Positions 1 to 6,630 are shown, counted from the first letter of the stretch. The stretch is 8,277 nucleotides of DNA from Planctomycetaceae bacterium (GCA_027000105.1 JALTOP010000389.1:4062-12338); one strand, 5' to 3'. Made by a program: numbers and translations. Notes: a model not told the origin generated them from the letters alone.

Positions 1-3000
1 GGCGTATCCTTGGCAGAAATTGTCACCGGGGCAACAAATACGGTTTCGCTGACATATCCGTTGACGCGCGGCTTTTGGGTCGGCGGAGTTGGTGGGATAT
101 CGAAATGGAAAAAACCGTTGAGCGAAGAAAGTGTGCAATTCGAAACCGAAAAAACAGCTCCCGGCTGTTCTTTCAACCCTGTTTGATATTTGATATTGAA
201 AAGATGATTCTGGGAGACAAGCAGACTGTTCTGTACCTGTAAAGGGTTGGCGGCCAGATCGATATCGATAAGATCACCGCCGTATTGCAAATAGGACTGC
301 TCAACGGAAAGCCCGTTCCCTTTCCTGTTCGTCAGTTCCGGTTGAGAAATTCGTACCAGAGATGAGAGCCGTTCGTGTTTGGCAAACGGGGCCGTCACGT
401 AGCATTTGGCGAGCCGCACGGTAGAGTTTTCGGCTCGAATCCAATGGCTGGGCATCGGAAGATTCCCGCCCGGCGGATGCAGGCGAAAAACGCCCCCTTC
501 CAACTCCAATGTTCCATTTCGAACTGTAATCCAGGGCAGACTTTTCCCTGAACGATCGCTCTTGCGGGGGATCGGTTGCAGCGTAAGCGGGAACTTACCT
601 CTGGACGATTTGAATACGATTTTCAGCTGCTGATTGGTCAGCACGATAGGCGAGCACTTACGCAAACCGAAACCGGTCGCCTCGATGATCGTCGGCTTGG
701 ATAAATCCTGCGATGCCAGAAACTGGCCGAGATCGACTTTGTTCAAATCAGCCTGTATTTTTTTCGTCTGTGCGGTAAACGGAGATTCCGAAAAAGAAAG
801 ACGGGGTGGAGACTGAAACGCCAGTCCCGCTCGCCACGTCCCGTATGCCAACTCGGGCACGCTGATCGACCCCAGTTTTGCAACGACAGTCGGGTTCAAC
901 TGGGCCAGACCGGTTATCTGATTCTTCTTCAGGTCGGCGGGGGTGATGATGTCCAGGCGTGAGAAGATTTCCGGCGCAACACCTGTTTTCTTCCAGACTC
1001 CGGTCAATCCTTTTTCCCCGAGATGCCGTGTCCATTGCTCATCCGTTTCGGCCTTGAAATCGTCTTTGCGAACATTACTGACGGACGCCTGTAATCGCAA
1101 AGGCCATCCGGAAAATGTTGTTTGTTCGTTGATCCATTTCAGGTGGGAAAGTCTACCGGCCTTCGTTTTGTCGGAAAAATCAGCAGGCCAGTTATGCACC
1201 GACAGGAATGGCCGGTCTCCAACCGTTCGGCTGGCTGCAAATCCGGAACGGTTCAAATGGATAAAGGTTTCCGGCGCGTTATATTTGTCTCCGTTTTCAA
1301 ACTCAAAGATTGTCCCGTCTCCGAGGATGAGGGAATCGGTGACGAACAATTCACGCCTGGCATCGGAGTCAATCGGACGCTTCGGGTAACTCATCGAAAA
1401 AACGGGCTGCTCTCCCACCGCGATCAACGACTCCTGAACGGTCAGTTGAACTTTGCGCCCGGAGCAGGAAAACGGTTTCCAGTCTGCTCCACGAATCAGG
1501 CAATGCTTCCAGTTGGCCTTCCCGATAGTTGCGGAATCCCATCTGGCTTTGTGGAGGAGAACCGCGTGGCTGCGATTTTCCTCGAAAGTAAACGAGCAAT
1601 CGCGAACATCGATGTCGGCGTTGACCGTTCGAATCAGTGTCAATTCATTCTCGCCGGGCAAATCGTAACCGAGCAGACCGAAATGCAGTCCCTCCAACTT
1701 CAGCGATCCCTTCTGTACTCTCAGTAAACCGTCCGCTAACGCTCCTGCGGTATTGACGAGAATCAGTCCGGAAGCCCCCTCCCCCGCCCGCAGTGTCAGT
1801 TTTTTATCAACGATATCGACAGGTTCCTCCCAGAGGGTCAGTTGCGCCGATTGCAGTTCGATTATCGGATTCGGGCCAGTCGCCTTTTCCACTGCCTCTC
1901 TGAGAGAATGGGCAGATGTCGCATTCGTTTTTTTATCCGGGGAAACCAGTGAGATAATCTGCGGACCCTGGGAGACAGAACCGGTCTTCCCCTCCGTTTT
2001 CACTCCCGTTGGAGCTTGAATCGCGGAGGGATCGGATGCGACAGGGTTCGACCGATTCGTTTTCGGTTCAGAATTTCTCTGTTGACCGGATGAGTGCTGT
2101 GCGTTTCCATGTTCTTGCTGCTTCGCCTGTTCGACTTCTTTCTCTCTGGCCTTTTGTCTTTCTTCAGCCAGGGAGACCAGGTCGACATTTCCCGATCCGT
2201 TGTTGTCGATGGCTCCCCCGAAACCGGAAATAACGGAGTACAGCAGGCCGACAAAGGCAAAAGCAAGTACGGCAACTCCGGCGACGATGAAAGGTGTCGA
2301 ATTGAATCGGCTTCCCTGCCCGTCTTCAACATCGGACAGTTTTCTGCGCTCTCTGGGAGGCAACGAACCTGCAACGGGCCCCTCCCTGTGCGACTTCGTT
2401 GCTGTCGAGCTTGTTTTTTTGTTGCGTTTTCCTTTCGAGCTACTGCCAGACTGTTCGGAAGAGGTGCCCGATTTTTCCCTCTTGCTTCTTTGCGGGAGAG
2501 TCGCAGGACGATGGGCGTCCTCGAATTCGTCCTCTTCGATTGCATCGGGAGATGCCAAAGCCGCCAGGTCTGTCGCGCTGACCTCACTGCGGCTGTTCTT
2601 CTTGACGGCTTCCAGATCATCGAGCAACTCCTGAGCCGATTGGTAACGGTCGATCGGTTTTTTCGCCATCAACCTGGTGATGACTCCCACGATCGATTCG
2701 GGAACTGCCTCGTTAATCGCACGGGGATCGGGTATCGGTGCCGTTGCGTGTGCGTGCAATTTGTTGGTGATGTTCCCTTCCGGGTAAGGGGGAGAACCGG
2801 TCAACATATGATACCAGGTGCATCCGAGTGAATAGAGATCACTTCGAATATCAGCCGCTTTACTGCTGCGTCCCTGCTCTGGCGACATGTAATCGACGGT
2901 GCCAACGGTTGTTCCGTCCCGTGTGATCGAGGTTTCTTCATCATCCAATGCGCGTGCCAACCCCAAATCGGTCAGCTTGACGATCCCTTTTTGAGTAATC

Positions 3001-3485
3001 AACAGATTGGCCGGCTTGATATCCCGATGAACGATTCCCGCCTCGGAAGCATGTTTCAACGCGAGAGTCACCTGCTTGATAATTTCCGTTGCCCGCCGAA
3101 CCGGCAGACGATTCCGTTTTCTGATCAGGCGTTGTACGTCGGTTCCTTCGACGTACTCCAGCGCGATATACATATAGCCGTCCAATTCGCCGGAATCATA
3201 AATCTGGACGATATTCTCATGCTTCAATTGGGCAACGGCTTGAGCTTCCGCCTGGAAGCGTTTGACAAGTGTCGCGTTCTCCGCTTTGTCTGGAGGCAGG
3301 ATTTTCAACGCTACCAGGCGATTCAATTTTGGATCAAGGGCCAGATAGACCGCCCCCATTCCCCCTGCACCGAGTTTCTTCTTGATCTCGTAGCGTCCCA
3401 GCCTCCCCGTTTTAAGGAGATCCGGTTCGCGAGACGTCTCTTCTGAGCCTGACCGCGACTGTTTGTCCTTTTTATTGGTAGCCAT
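1..3485 (-). CDS. Membrane-anchored Hanks-type Ser/Thr protein kinase with duplicated beta-helix-like ectodomain (partial, C-terminus beyond left edge)
   Basis: Starting at the ATG at 3485-3483, the frame stays open for 1161 codons to the window edge. The kinase domain spans about residues 31-293: glycine loop GAGGMG (39-44), catalytic Lys61 in VALKIL, helix-C Glu80, HRDIKPAN with Asp155, DLG (173-175) in place of DFG, SPE (201-203) in place of APE, and Asp216 in SDLYSLG. An acidic patch (about 317-324) and a Ser/Lys/Arg-rich linker (about 333-365) precede one membrane span (about 397-421). The basic linker suggests the kinase is cytoplasmic and the C-terminus outside. A short charged helix (440-458) and a Pro/Ser-rich spacer lead to two beta-helix-like modules (about 527-760 and 925-1161). 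It probably phosphorylates cytoplasmic proteins in response to an outside signal. Only a weak GGA precedes the ATG. Substrate and ligand are unknown. Kinase identity is secure; the beta-helix assignment is inferred from residue pattern. Confidence 0.95.
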   Translation of the reverse strand, partial: MATNKKDKQSRSGSEETSREPDLLKTGRLGRYEIKKKLGAGGMGAVYLALDPKLNRLVALKILPPDKAENATLVKRFQAEAQAVAQLKHENIVQIYDSGELDGYMYIALEYVEGTDVQRLIRKRNRLPVRRATEIIKQVTLALKHASEAGIVHRDIKPANLLITQKGIVKLTDLGLARALDDEETSITRDGTTVGTVDYMSPEQGRSSKAADIRSDLYSLGCTWYHMLTGSPPYPEGNITNKLHAHATAPIPDPRAINEAVPESIVGVITRLMAKKPIDRYQSAQELLDDLEAVKKNSRSEVSATDLAALASPDAIEEDEFEDAHRPATLPQRSKREKSGTSSEQSGSSSKGKRNKKTSSTATKSHREGPVAGSLPPRERRKLSDVEDGQGSRFNSTPFIVAGVAVLAFAFVGLLYSVISGFGGAIDNNGSGNVDLVSLAEERQKAREKEVEQAKQQEHGNAQHSSGQQRNSEPKTNRSNPVASDPSAIQAPTGVKTEGKTGSVSQGPQIISLVSPDKKTNATSAHSLREAVEKATGPNPIIELQSAQLTLWEEPVDIVDKKLTLRAGEGASGLILVNTAGALADGLLRVQKGSLKLEGLHFGLLGYDLPGENELTLIRTVNADIDVRDCSFTFEENRSHAVLLHKARWDSATIGKANWKHCLIRGADWKPFSCSGRKVQLTVQESLIAVGEQPVFSMSYPKRPIDSDARRELFVTDSLILGDGTIFEFENGDKYNAPETFIHLNRSGFAASRTVGDRPFLSVHNWPADFSDKTKAGRLSHLKWINEQTTFSGWPLRLQASVSNVRKDDFKAETDEQWTRHLGEKGLTGVWKKTGVAPEIFSRLDIITPADLKKNQITGLAQLNPTVVAKLGSISVPELAYGTWRAGLAFQSPPRLSFSESPFTAQTKKIQADLNKVDLGQFLASQDLSKPTIIEATGFGLRKCSPIVLTNQQLKIVFKSSRGKFPLTLQPIPRKSDRSGKSLPWITVRNGTLELEGGVFRLHPPGGNLPMPSHWIRAENSTVRLAKCYVTAPFAKHERLSSLVRISQPELTNRKGNGLSVEQSYLQYGGDLIDIDLAANPLQVQNSLLVSQNHLFNIKYQTGLKEQPGAVFSVSNCTLSSLNGFFHFDIPPTPPTQKPRVNGYVSETVFVAPVTISAKDT

Positions 3486-3731
3486 GGAATATCCAACAGC
3501 TTTGCAGAAACTGCACGAAAATGAACAGGATGAAGAAATGAGGCTTGCAGGAAATCAACCGAAACGGAACCGTCTCCAGACCACGCCCTGCTCAAAGCCC
3601 TGAAATGACAAGAAAACCGACTCCATGGTGACAATAAATCCCCGGCACAGCTGGTCTGTCCCGACCGCCGTAACCAAAATGGGATTTTCAAAAGTTTTCG
3701 CACCGCCTATAAACTTTAACCGTTATTAGTA

Positions 3732-3746
3732 CAGATTTGCAATCTG
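3732..3746. promoter_or_regulatory. 15-bp inverted repeat, possible operator upstream of the kinase gene
   Basis: CAGATT-TGC-AATCTG is a perfect 6-bp inverted repeat around a 3-bp spacer. It lies about 250 bp upstream of the kinase ATG and covers the TTGCAA that would be the -35 element of the putative minus-strand promoter. A dyad over a -35 element is a common arrangement for a repressor site, but a 6-bp dyad can also arise by chance. The regulatory role is inference. Confidence 0.25.
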
Positions 3747-3814
3747 ATTAAGTTGAAACTGCAATCAATCCGGACGAATTTATTTCAACCGGCCGCGATC
3801 CCTTTCAGACCTCG

Positions 3815-3855
3815 GCATCAGGAATATTGTCGGTACAGCATCCGGAATGTTGTCG
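3815..3855. repeat. Two copies of an 18-bp repeat at 23-bp spacing
   Basis: GCATCAGGAATATTGTCG (3815-3832) and GCATCCGGAATGTTGTCG (3838-3855) match at 16 of 18 positions with a 5-bp gap between them. A third copy is not visible on either side. This could be a small decayed tandem duplication or a paired protein-binding site between moxR and the kinase gene. The repeat is seen directly; any function is unknown. Confidence 0.6.
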
Positions 3856-3883
3856 CAGATCCCGCACAGAGCCGAAAAGATCT

Positions 3884-3950
3884 CCCGTATACGGGCACAA
3901 CCTGTTTCGTGCCCGGTATCCACTACGTATCTGGTATCCGCTGTGTGCCC
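3884..3950. repeat. Palindrome, hairpin and decayed 18-bp tandem repeat
   Basis: CCCGTATACGGG (3884-3895) is a perfect 12-bp palindrome. Overlapping it, CGGGCAC (3892-3898) pairs with GTGCCCG (3909-3915) around a 10-nt loop. GGTATCC recurs at 3915-3921 and 3933-3939; the two 18-bp units beginning there match at 12 of 18 positions and every difference is a transition. The preceding unit (3897-3914) and the last (3933-3950) both end in GTGCCC. The block lies 60-130 bp past the moxR stop, so the hairpin could protect or end the moxR transcript, but no U-tract follows directly on the minus strand. Confidence 0.5.
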
Positions 3951-4010
3951 AGATAGATTCACCAGACCTGATCCGCCTAATAAGCATAATCCCGAAGGTC
4001 GCGGATTCCT

Positions 4011-5036
4011 CTATTCATATTTGGGAACGCTCGGTTCGGGAATTTCTTCGAGCAGGCGACGAACCAGATCGTCTGTTGAGTAACCTTCCGCCTGAGCCTG
4101 GAAGTTGGCAGAAATCCGATGCCTCAGCACAGGAACAGCGATCTTTCTGATATCAGCCGGGCTAATTGCTGGCCGTCCGTCCATCGCCGCTATCGCCTTG
4201 GCTCCGGTGATCAAGTATTGCCCCGCTCGCGGGCCGGCCCCCCAATCGATCAATTCCTGCACAAATTGCGGTGCGGAACCGTCTCCCGGCCGTGTGGCCC
4301 GAACAACACGAGTGACGTAACTGATCATCAGTGGGCTGGCTTCGATGGTGTTGATCTGTTTTTGCAGATAGAGAATCGACTTGGCAGAGAGGATTTTCCG
4401 CACCTCGGCTGTTTTGCCGGAAGTGGTGGCTTCGAGAATCTTTTCTTCTTCTTCAATCGATGGGTAATCGACCTTGATATTGAACATGAAGCGATCCAGT
4501 TGAGCCTCGGGCAGGGGATACGTTCCTTCCTGCTCAATCGGGTTTTGTGTCGCGATGACAAAGAAAGGGTCGGGCAAATCGTATGTCTTCTGGCCGACGG
4601 TTACTTCATGTTCCTGCATCGATTGCAGTAACGCTGCCTGGGTTTTGGGAGGTGTTCGGTTGATTTCATCTGCCAGGAGAATATTCGTAAAGACAGGCCC
4701 GTGCACAAACCGGAACTCCCGTCGGCCTGTATCCGATTCTTCCAATACGCTGGTTCCGGTGATATCGGAGGGCATCAGATCGGGCGTGAACTGGATGCGT
4801 TTGAACTGCACGTCCAGAATTTTTGCAATCGTACTGACAATCAGGGTTTTCGCCAGACCGGGAACCCCCATCAACAAACAATGACCACCCGTAAAAATAG
4901 CCGCCAGGATCTGCTCAATCACTTCGTCCTGCCCGACAATGACCTTGTGCAACTCTCCCACCATCAATTCACGATGCTTTTCGAATTTTTCCAGAAACTC
5001 ATCGAAATCACGTTTGTCAGCCATGTTAGAGTTCAT
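4011..5036 (-). CDS. moxR: MoxR-family AAA+ ATPase
   Basis: A 341-residue protein, normal for MoxR. The AAA_3-type core has Walker A GVPGLAKT (57-64), Walker B ILLADEIN with Asp123 and Glu124, sensor-1 ATQNP with Asn165, a conserved Arg in PEAQLDRF (Arg182), and sensor-2-like GAGPRAGQ with Arg270. The C-terminal part (about 255-320) fits the AAA lid. MoxR proteins are cytoplasmic chaperone-like ATPases that often work with DUF58 or VWA-domain partners in envelope stress, enzyme maturation or metal insertion. Here no such partner follows: the next 525 bp are non-coding, and then comes the kinase gene. ATG 5036 gives MNSNMADKR; the in-frame ATG at 5024 (MADKRDF) is equally possible, since GCGGGA abuts the first ATG and lies about 12 nt from the second. 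The family is certain; the client is unknown. Confidence 0.95.
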   Translation of the reverse strand: MNSNMADKRDFDEFLEKFEKHRELMVGELHKVIVGQDEVIEQILAAIFTGGHCLLMGVPGLAKTLIVSTIAKILDVQFKRIQFTPDLMPSDITGTSVLEESDTGRREFRFVHGPVFTNILLADEINRTPPKTQAALLQSMQEHEVTVGQKTYDLPDPFFVIATQNPIEQEGTYPLPEAQLDRFMFNIKVDYPSIEEEEKILEATTSGKTAEVRKILSAKSILYLQKQINTIEASPLMISYVTRVVRATRPGDGSAPQFVQELIDWGAGPRAGQYLITGAKAIAAMDGRPAISPADIRKIAVPVLRHRISANFQAQAEGYSTDDLVRRLLEEIPEPSVPKYE

Positions 5037-5063
5037 TCCCGCAAAAAAGATTGCTCGACAGGC

Positions 5064-5082
5064 CGGAAGGAGAGACCCTCCG
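5064..5082 (-). promoter_or_regulatory. Hairpin in the moxR leader
   Basis: On the minus strand CGGAGGG-TCTCT-CCTTCCG forms a 7-bp stem (one G-U pair) with a 5-nt loop, ending 27 nt before the moxR ATG at 5036. A run of six T lies between hairpin and ATG, about 12 nt after the stem, too far for a classical terminator. It may influence transcript stability or early elongation; that is inference. Confidence 0.3.
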
Positions 5083-5109
5083 AAAAAATGGTGCCCGAAA
5101 ATGATGCCC

Positions 5110-5127
5110 GATTCCAGAACCGGAATC
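5110..5127. promoter_or_regulatory. Inverted repeat GATTCC-N6-GGAATC
   Basis: A perfect 6-bp inverted repeat with a 6-bp spacer, so half-site centres are about 12 bp apart, roughly one helical turn. It lies about 75-90 bp upstream of moxR and next to the 14-bp repeat tract. The geometry suits a dimeric regulator, but no regulator is identified and chance is possible. Confidence 0.3.
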
Positions 5128-5140
5128 TTCCTCCGTCCGA

Positions 5141-5238
5141 ATCTGTTTCCGTTCTGCCGTTTCTGTTACACCGCTTCCGCTATGCCGTTTCTGTTGTGCT
5201 ATCCCTGTTGTGCCGTTTCTATTCAACCGATGCTGTGA
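5141..5238. repeat. Degenerate 14-bp tandem repeat, seven units
   Basis: Consensus TGCCGTTTCTGTTG. Units begin at 5141, 5155, 5169, 5183, 5197, 5211 and 5225 and match the consensus at 9, 13, 8, 14, 10, 12 and 8 of 14 positions. The best three (5155, 5183, 5211) alternate with poorer ones, giving a 28-bp higher-order period with the core TGCCGTTTCT unchanged. Units before 5141 and after 5238 drop to about 3 of 14. Fourteen is not a multiple of three, so this is not a peptide repeat. The strand is strongly pyrimidine-biased. It may be an old minisatellite or an array of protein-binding sites between two divergent genes. Confidence 0.75.
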
Positions 5239-5394
5239 CGCCACCGTGTCATCACTCAACAGACGAAAATACCGGGCTGTGTGAAGAATCCGTCTGGATA
5301 GCATTTCTAGCGGGAATTCATTAAATAGTAAAGCGGAACGGACAAGGCGCTCTAACTTCCTGTCATTCCCACCATCATTTTCAATGGAACTGAA

Positions 5395-6630
5395 ATGAGC
5401 AAAATCGTCGAACGGTTTATCCGCTACGCCAAAATTGATACCCAATCGGACGAAACATCGAGTACGTCTCCGAGTACCGCAAAACAACTGGAACTTTCCC
5501 GTCTGCTGGCCCGGGAGTGCGAAGAACTTGGCCTTCAGGATGTTTCACTGAACCAGTACGGCATTGTCATGGCGACGCTGCCGGCTACTGTTTCGCATCA
5601 GGCTCCCACCATCGCCTGGTTGGCACATGTCGACACTTCACCCGAGTATTCCAGCTCGCCGGTCAATCCGGTTGTTCACGAAAATTACGCTGGCGGGGAC
5701 ATCATCCTCCCAGCCGATTTCACCAAAATCATTTCCGTTGAACAGAACCCCGCCTTAACCGACCTGATTGGCGAAACAATCATCACAACGGATGGCACCA
5801 CCCTGCTGGGGGCAGATGATAAATCGGGCATTACCGCGATTATGACGGCGGTAGAACATTTGGTGAATCACCCCGAAATTGAACATGGCCCCATTCGCAT
5901 CTGCTTCACTGTCGACGAAGAAATCGGGCGAGGTATCGAAAACCTCGATCTAGACGCCTTGAATGCTTGCTGTGGCTACACACTCGACAGTGAAGGCTGG
6001 GGTCGGATCGACAGCGAAACATTCTCAGCCGACCTGGCGATCGTAACCGTGCAGGGGACGAACACCCATCCCTCGGAAGCCAAGGGGAAAATGGTCAATG
6101 CCATTCGTGTTCTTGCTTCGTTTCTGGATCGTCTGCCCAGGGAAACTCTCTCTCCCGAAACGACATCAGGCAGAGAAGGGTTCCTGCACCCCTATCATAT
6201 TGAAGGAGGCGTCTCGGAAGCTTCTGCCCGTATTATCCTGCGTGACTTCGAGGAACCGCTGCTGCAGGCACAGGCAGATTTGCTCGAACAGAACGCCGGG
6301 ACGCTTCGTGCGGAATATCCCAACGTGGAAATCCAGATCACGATTCACAAACAGTATCGCAACATGCGGGACGGCCTGAAAAAAGAACCCCGCGCCCTTT
6401 CCAAAGCGATCGAGGCAACCGAGGCGGCTGGCATGGTGCCCAAACTCGATATCATTCGTGGCGGTACAGATGGTTCCCTGCTGACAGAAGCCGGGCTCCC
6501 CACGCCCAACCTTTCCAGCGGTCAACACAATCCACACAGTCCACTGGAGTGGACAAGCGAAAAAGAGATGCAGGCAGCTGCCAACGTGCTGGTTGAACTT
6601 GCCCGTTTATGGGGACAGGAGACCGCATGA
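5395..6630 (+). CDS. pepT: Peptidase T (tripeptide aminopeptidase, M20B zinc metallopeptidase)
   Basis: A 411-residue protein, close to the usual length of about 408. PepT removes the N-terminal residue from tripeptides in the cytoplasm using a two-zinc centre. Expected ligands and catalytic residues are present: His78 and Asp80 in AHVDTS, Asp141 in LGADDKSG, Glu175/Glu176 in DEEIGRG, Asp198 in TLDSEG, and His381 in GQHNPHS. RGGTDG (355-360), conserved in the family, is intact, and a dimerisation-type domain lies between about 210 and 320. There is no signal peptide. The start at 5395 is preceded by a modest GGAA (5386-5389). The stop TGA overlaps the next gene's start (ATGA), so pepT leads an apparent operon with the ABC transporter. 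It is divergent from moxR. No key residue is missing. Confidence 0.94.
   Translation: MSKIVERFIRYAKIDTQSDETSSTSPSTAKQLELSRLLARECEELGLQDVSLNQYGIVMATLPATVSHQAPTIAWLAHVDTSPEYSSSPVNPVVHENYAGGDIILPADFTKIISVEQNPALTDLIGETIITTDGTTLLGADDKSGITAIMTAVEHLVNHPEIEHGPIRICFTVDEEIGRGIENLDLDALNACCGYTLDSEGWGRIDSETFSADLAIVTVQGTNTHPSEAKGKMVNAIRVLASFLDRLPRETLSPETTSGREGFLHPYHIEGGVSEASARIILRDFEEPLLQAQADLLEQNAGTLRAEYPNVEIQITIHKQYRNMRDGLKKEPRALSKAIEATEAAGMVPKLDIIRGGTDGSLLTEAGLPTPNLSSGQHNPHSPLEWTSEKEMQAAANVLVELARLWGQETA
6617..6621 (+). promoter_or_regulatory. Strong Shine-Dalgarno fixing the start of the ABC ATPase gene
   Basis: AGGAG ends 5 nt before the ATG at 6627, inside the last codons of pepT. It selects this start over the in-frame ATG at 6609, which would add six residues and has no such site. 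It is the clearest ribosome site in the window and, with the ATGA overlap, suggests coupled translation. Confidence 0.8.

Larger units (their letters stand above)
3486..4010. other. 525-bp intergenic region between moxR and the kinase gene, no convincing gene
   Basis: Both flanking genes run on the minus strand, so this is the 3' flank of moxR and the 5' leader and promoter region of the kinase gene. Short ORFs (about 60-107 codons) exist on both strands, but none has a good ribosome site or a recognisable sequence. The half nearest the kinase is AT-richer and holds a possible minus-strand promoter around 3706-3742: TTGCAA at 3742-3737 with weak -10 candidates TTAAAG (3719-3714) or TATAGG (3711-3706). 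The half nearest moxR contains two families of decayed short repeats and a hairpin, listed separately. I see no clear intrinsic terminator with a U-tract after moxR. Confidence 0.6.
5037..5394. other. 358-bp divergent regulatory region between moxR and pepT
   Basis: The region must carry the promoters for moxR (leftward) and pepT (rightward). The most AT-rich patch, about 5315-5332 (around ATTCATTAAATAG), offers a weak -10 candidate for pepT (TAAATA, 5322-5327) and on the other strand one for moxR (TACTAT, 5330-5325), but neither has a good -35. Between this patch and moxR lie a 14-bp repeat tract, a 6-bp inverted repeat and a leader hairpin, listed separately. TGCCCGA also occurs twice, at 5092-5098 and 5105-5111. 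No convincing gene is present. Confidence 0.5.

Noticed and set aside
943..2831. Several long plus-strand ORFs (up to 245 codons, e.g. 1122-1727 and 2094-2831) over the kinase gene
   Set aside because: They lie antisense to a continuous minus-strand frame with clear kinase motifs and a membrane span, and their translations show no recognisable family or good ribosome site.
3892..3915. Intrinsic terminator for moxR at the CGGGCAC/GTGCCCG hairpin
   Set aside because: On the minus strand the stem is not followed directly by a U-tract; the nearest short T-run is about 15 nt further on.
3961..4000. ACCTGATCCG...TAATAAGC resembling part of a TPP riboswitch on the plus strand
   Set aside because: The other conserved TPP element (CTGAGA) is absent upstream, the second half does not match, and no plus-strand gene follows.
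3753..4150. Short ORFs of 60-107 codons on both strands in the moxR-kinase gap
   Set aside because: No ribosome site, no family resemblance, Arg/Cys/Pro-rich random-looking translations; some run antisense into moxR. The repeats they cover have no consistent coding frame.
5088..5324. 78-codon plus-strand ORF with a hydrophobic stretch, upstream of pepT
   Set aside because: The nearest AGGAG (5068-5072) is 15 nt from the ATG, the hydrophobic stretch comes from the 14-bp pyrimidine-rich repeat read in frame, and the frame is an extension of one antisense to moxR. Kept only as a remote possibility.
6609..6626. Upstream start for the ABC ATPase adding six residues (MGTGDR)
   Set aside because: No Shine-Dalgarno at the right distance, whereas the ATG at 6627 has AGGAG at 5-nt spacing and the ATGA overlap.
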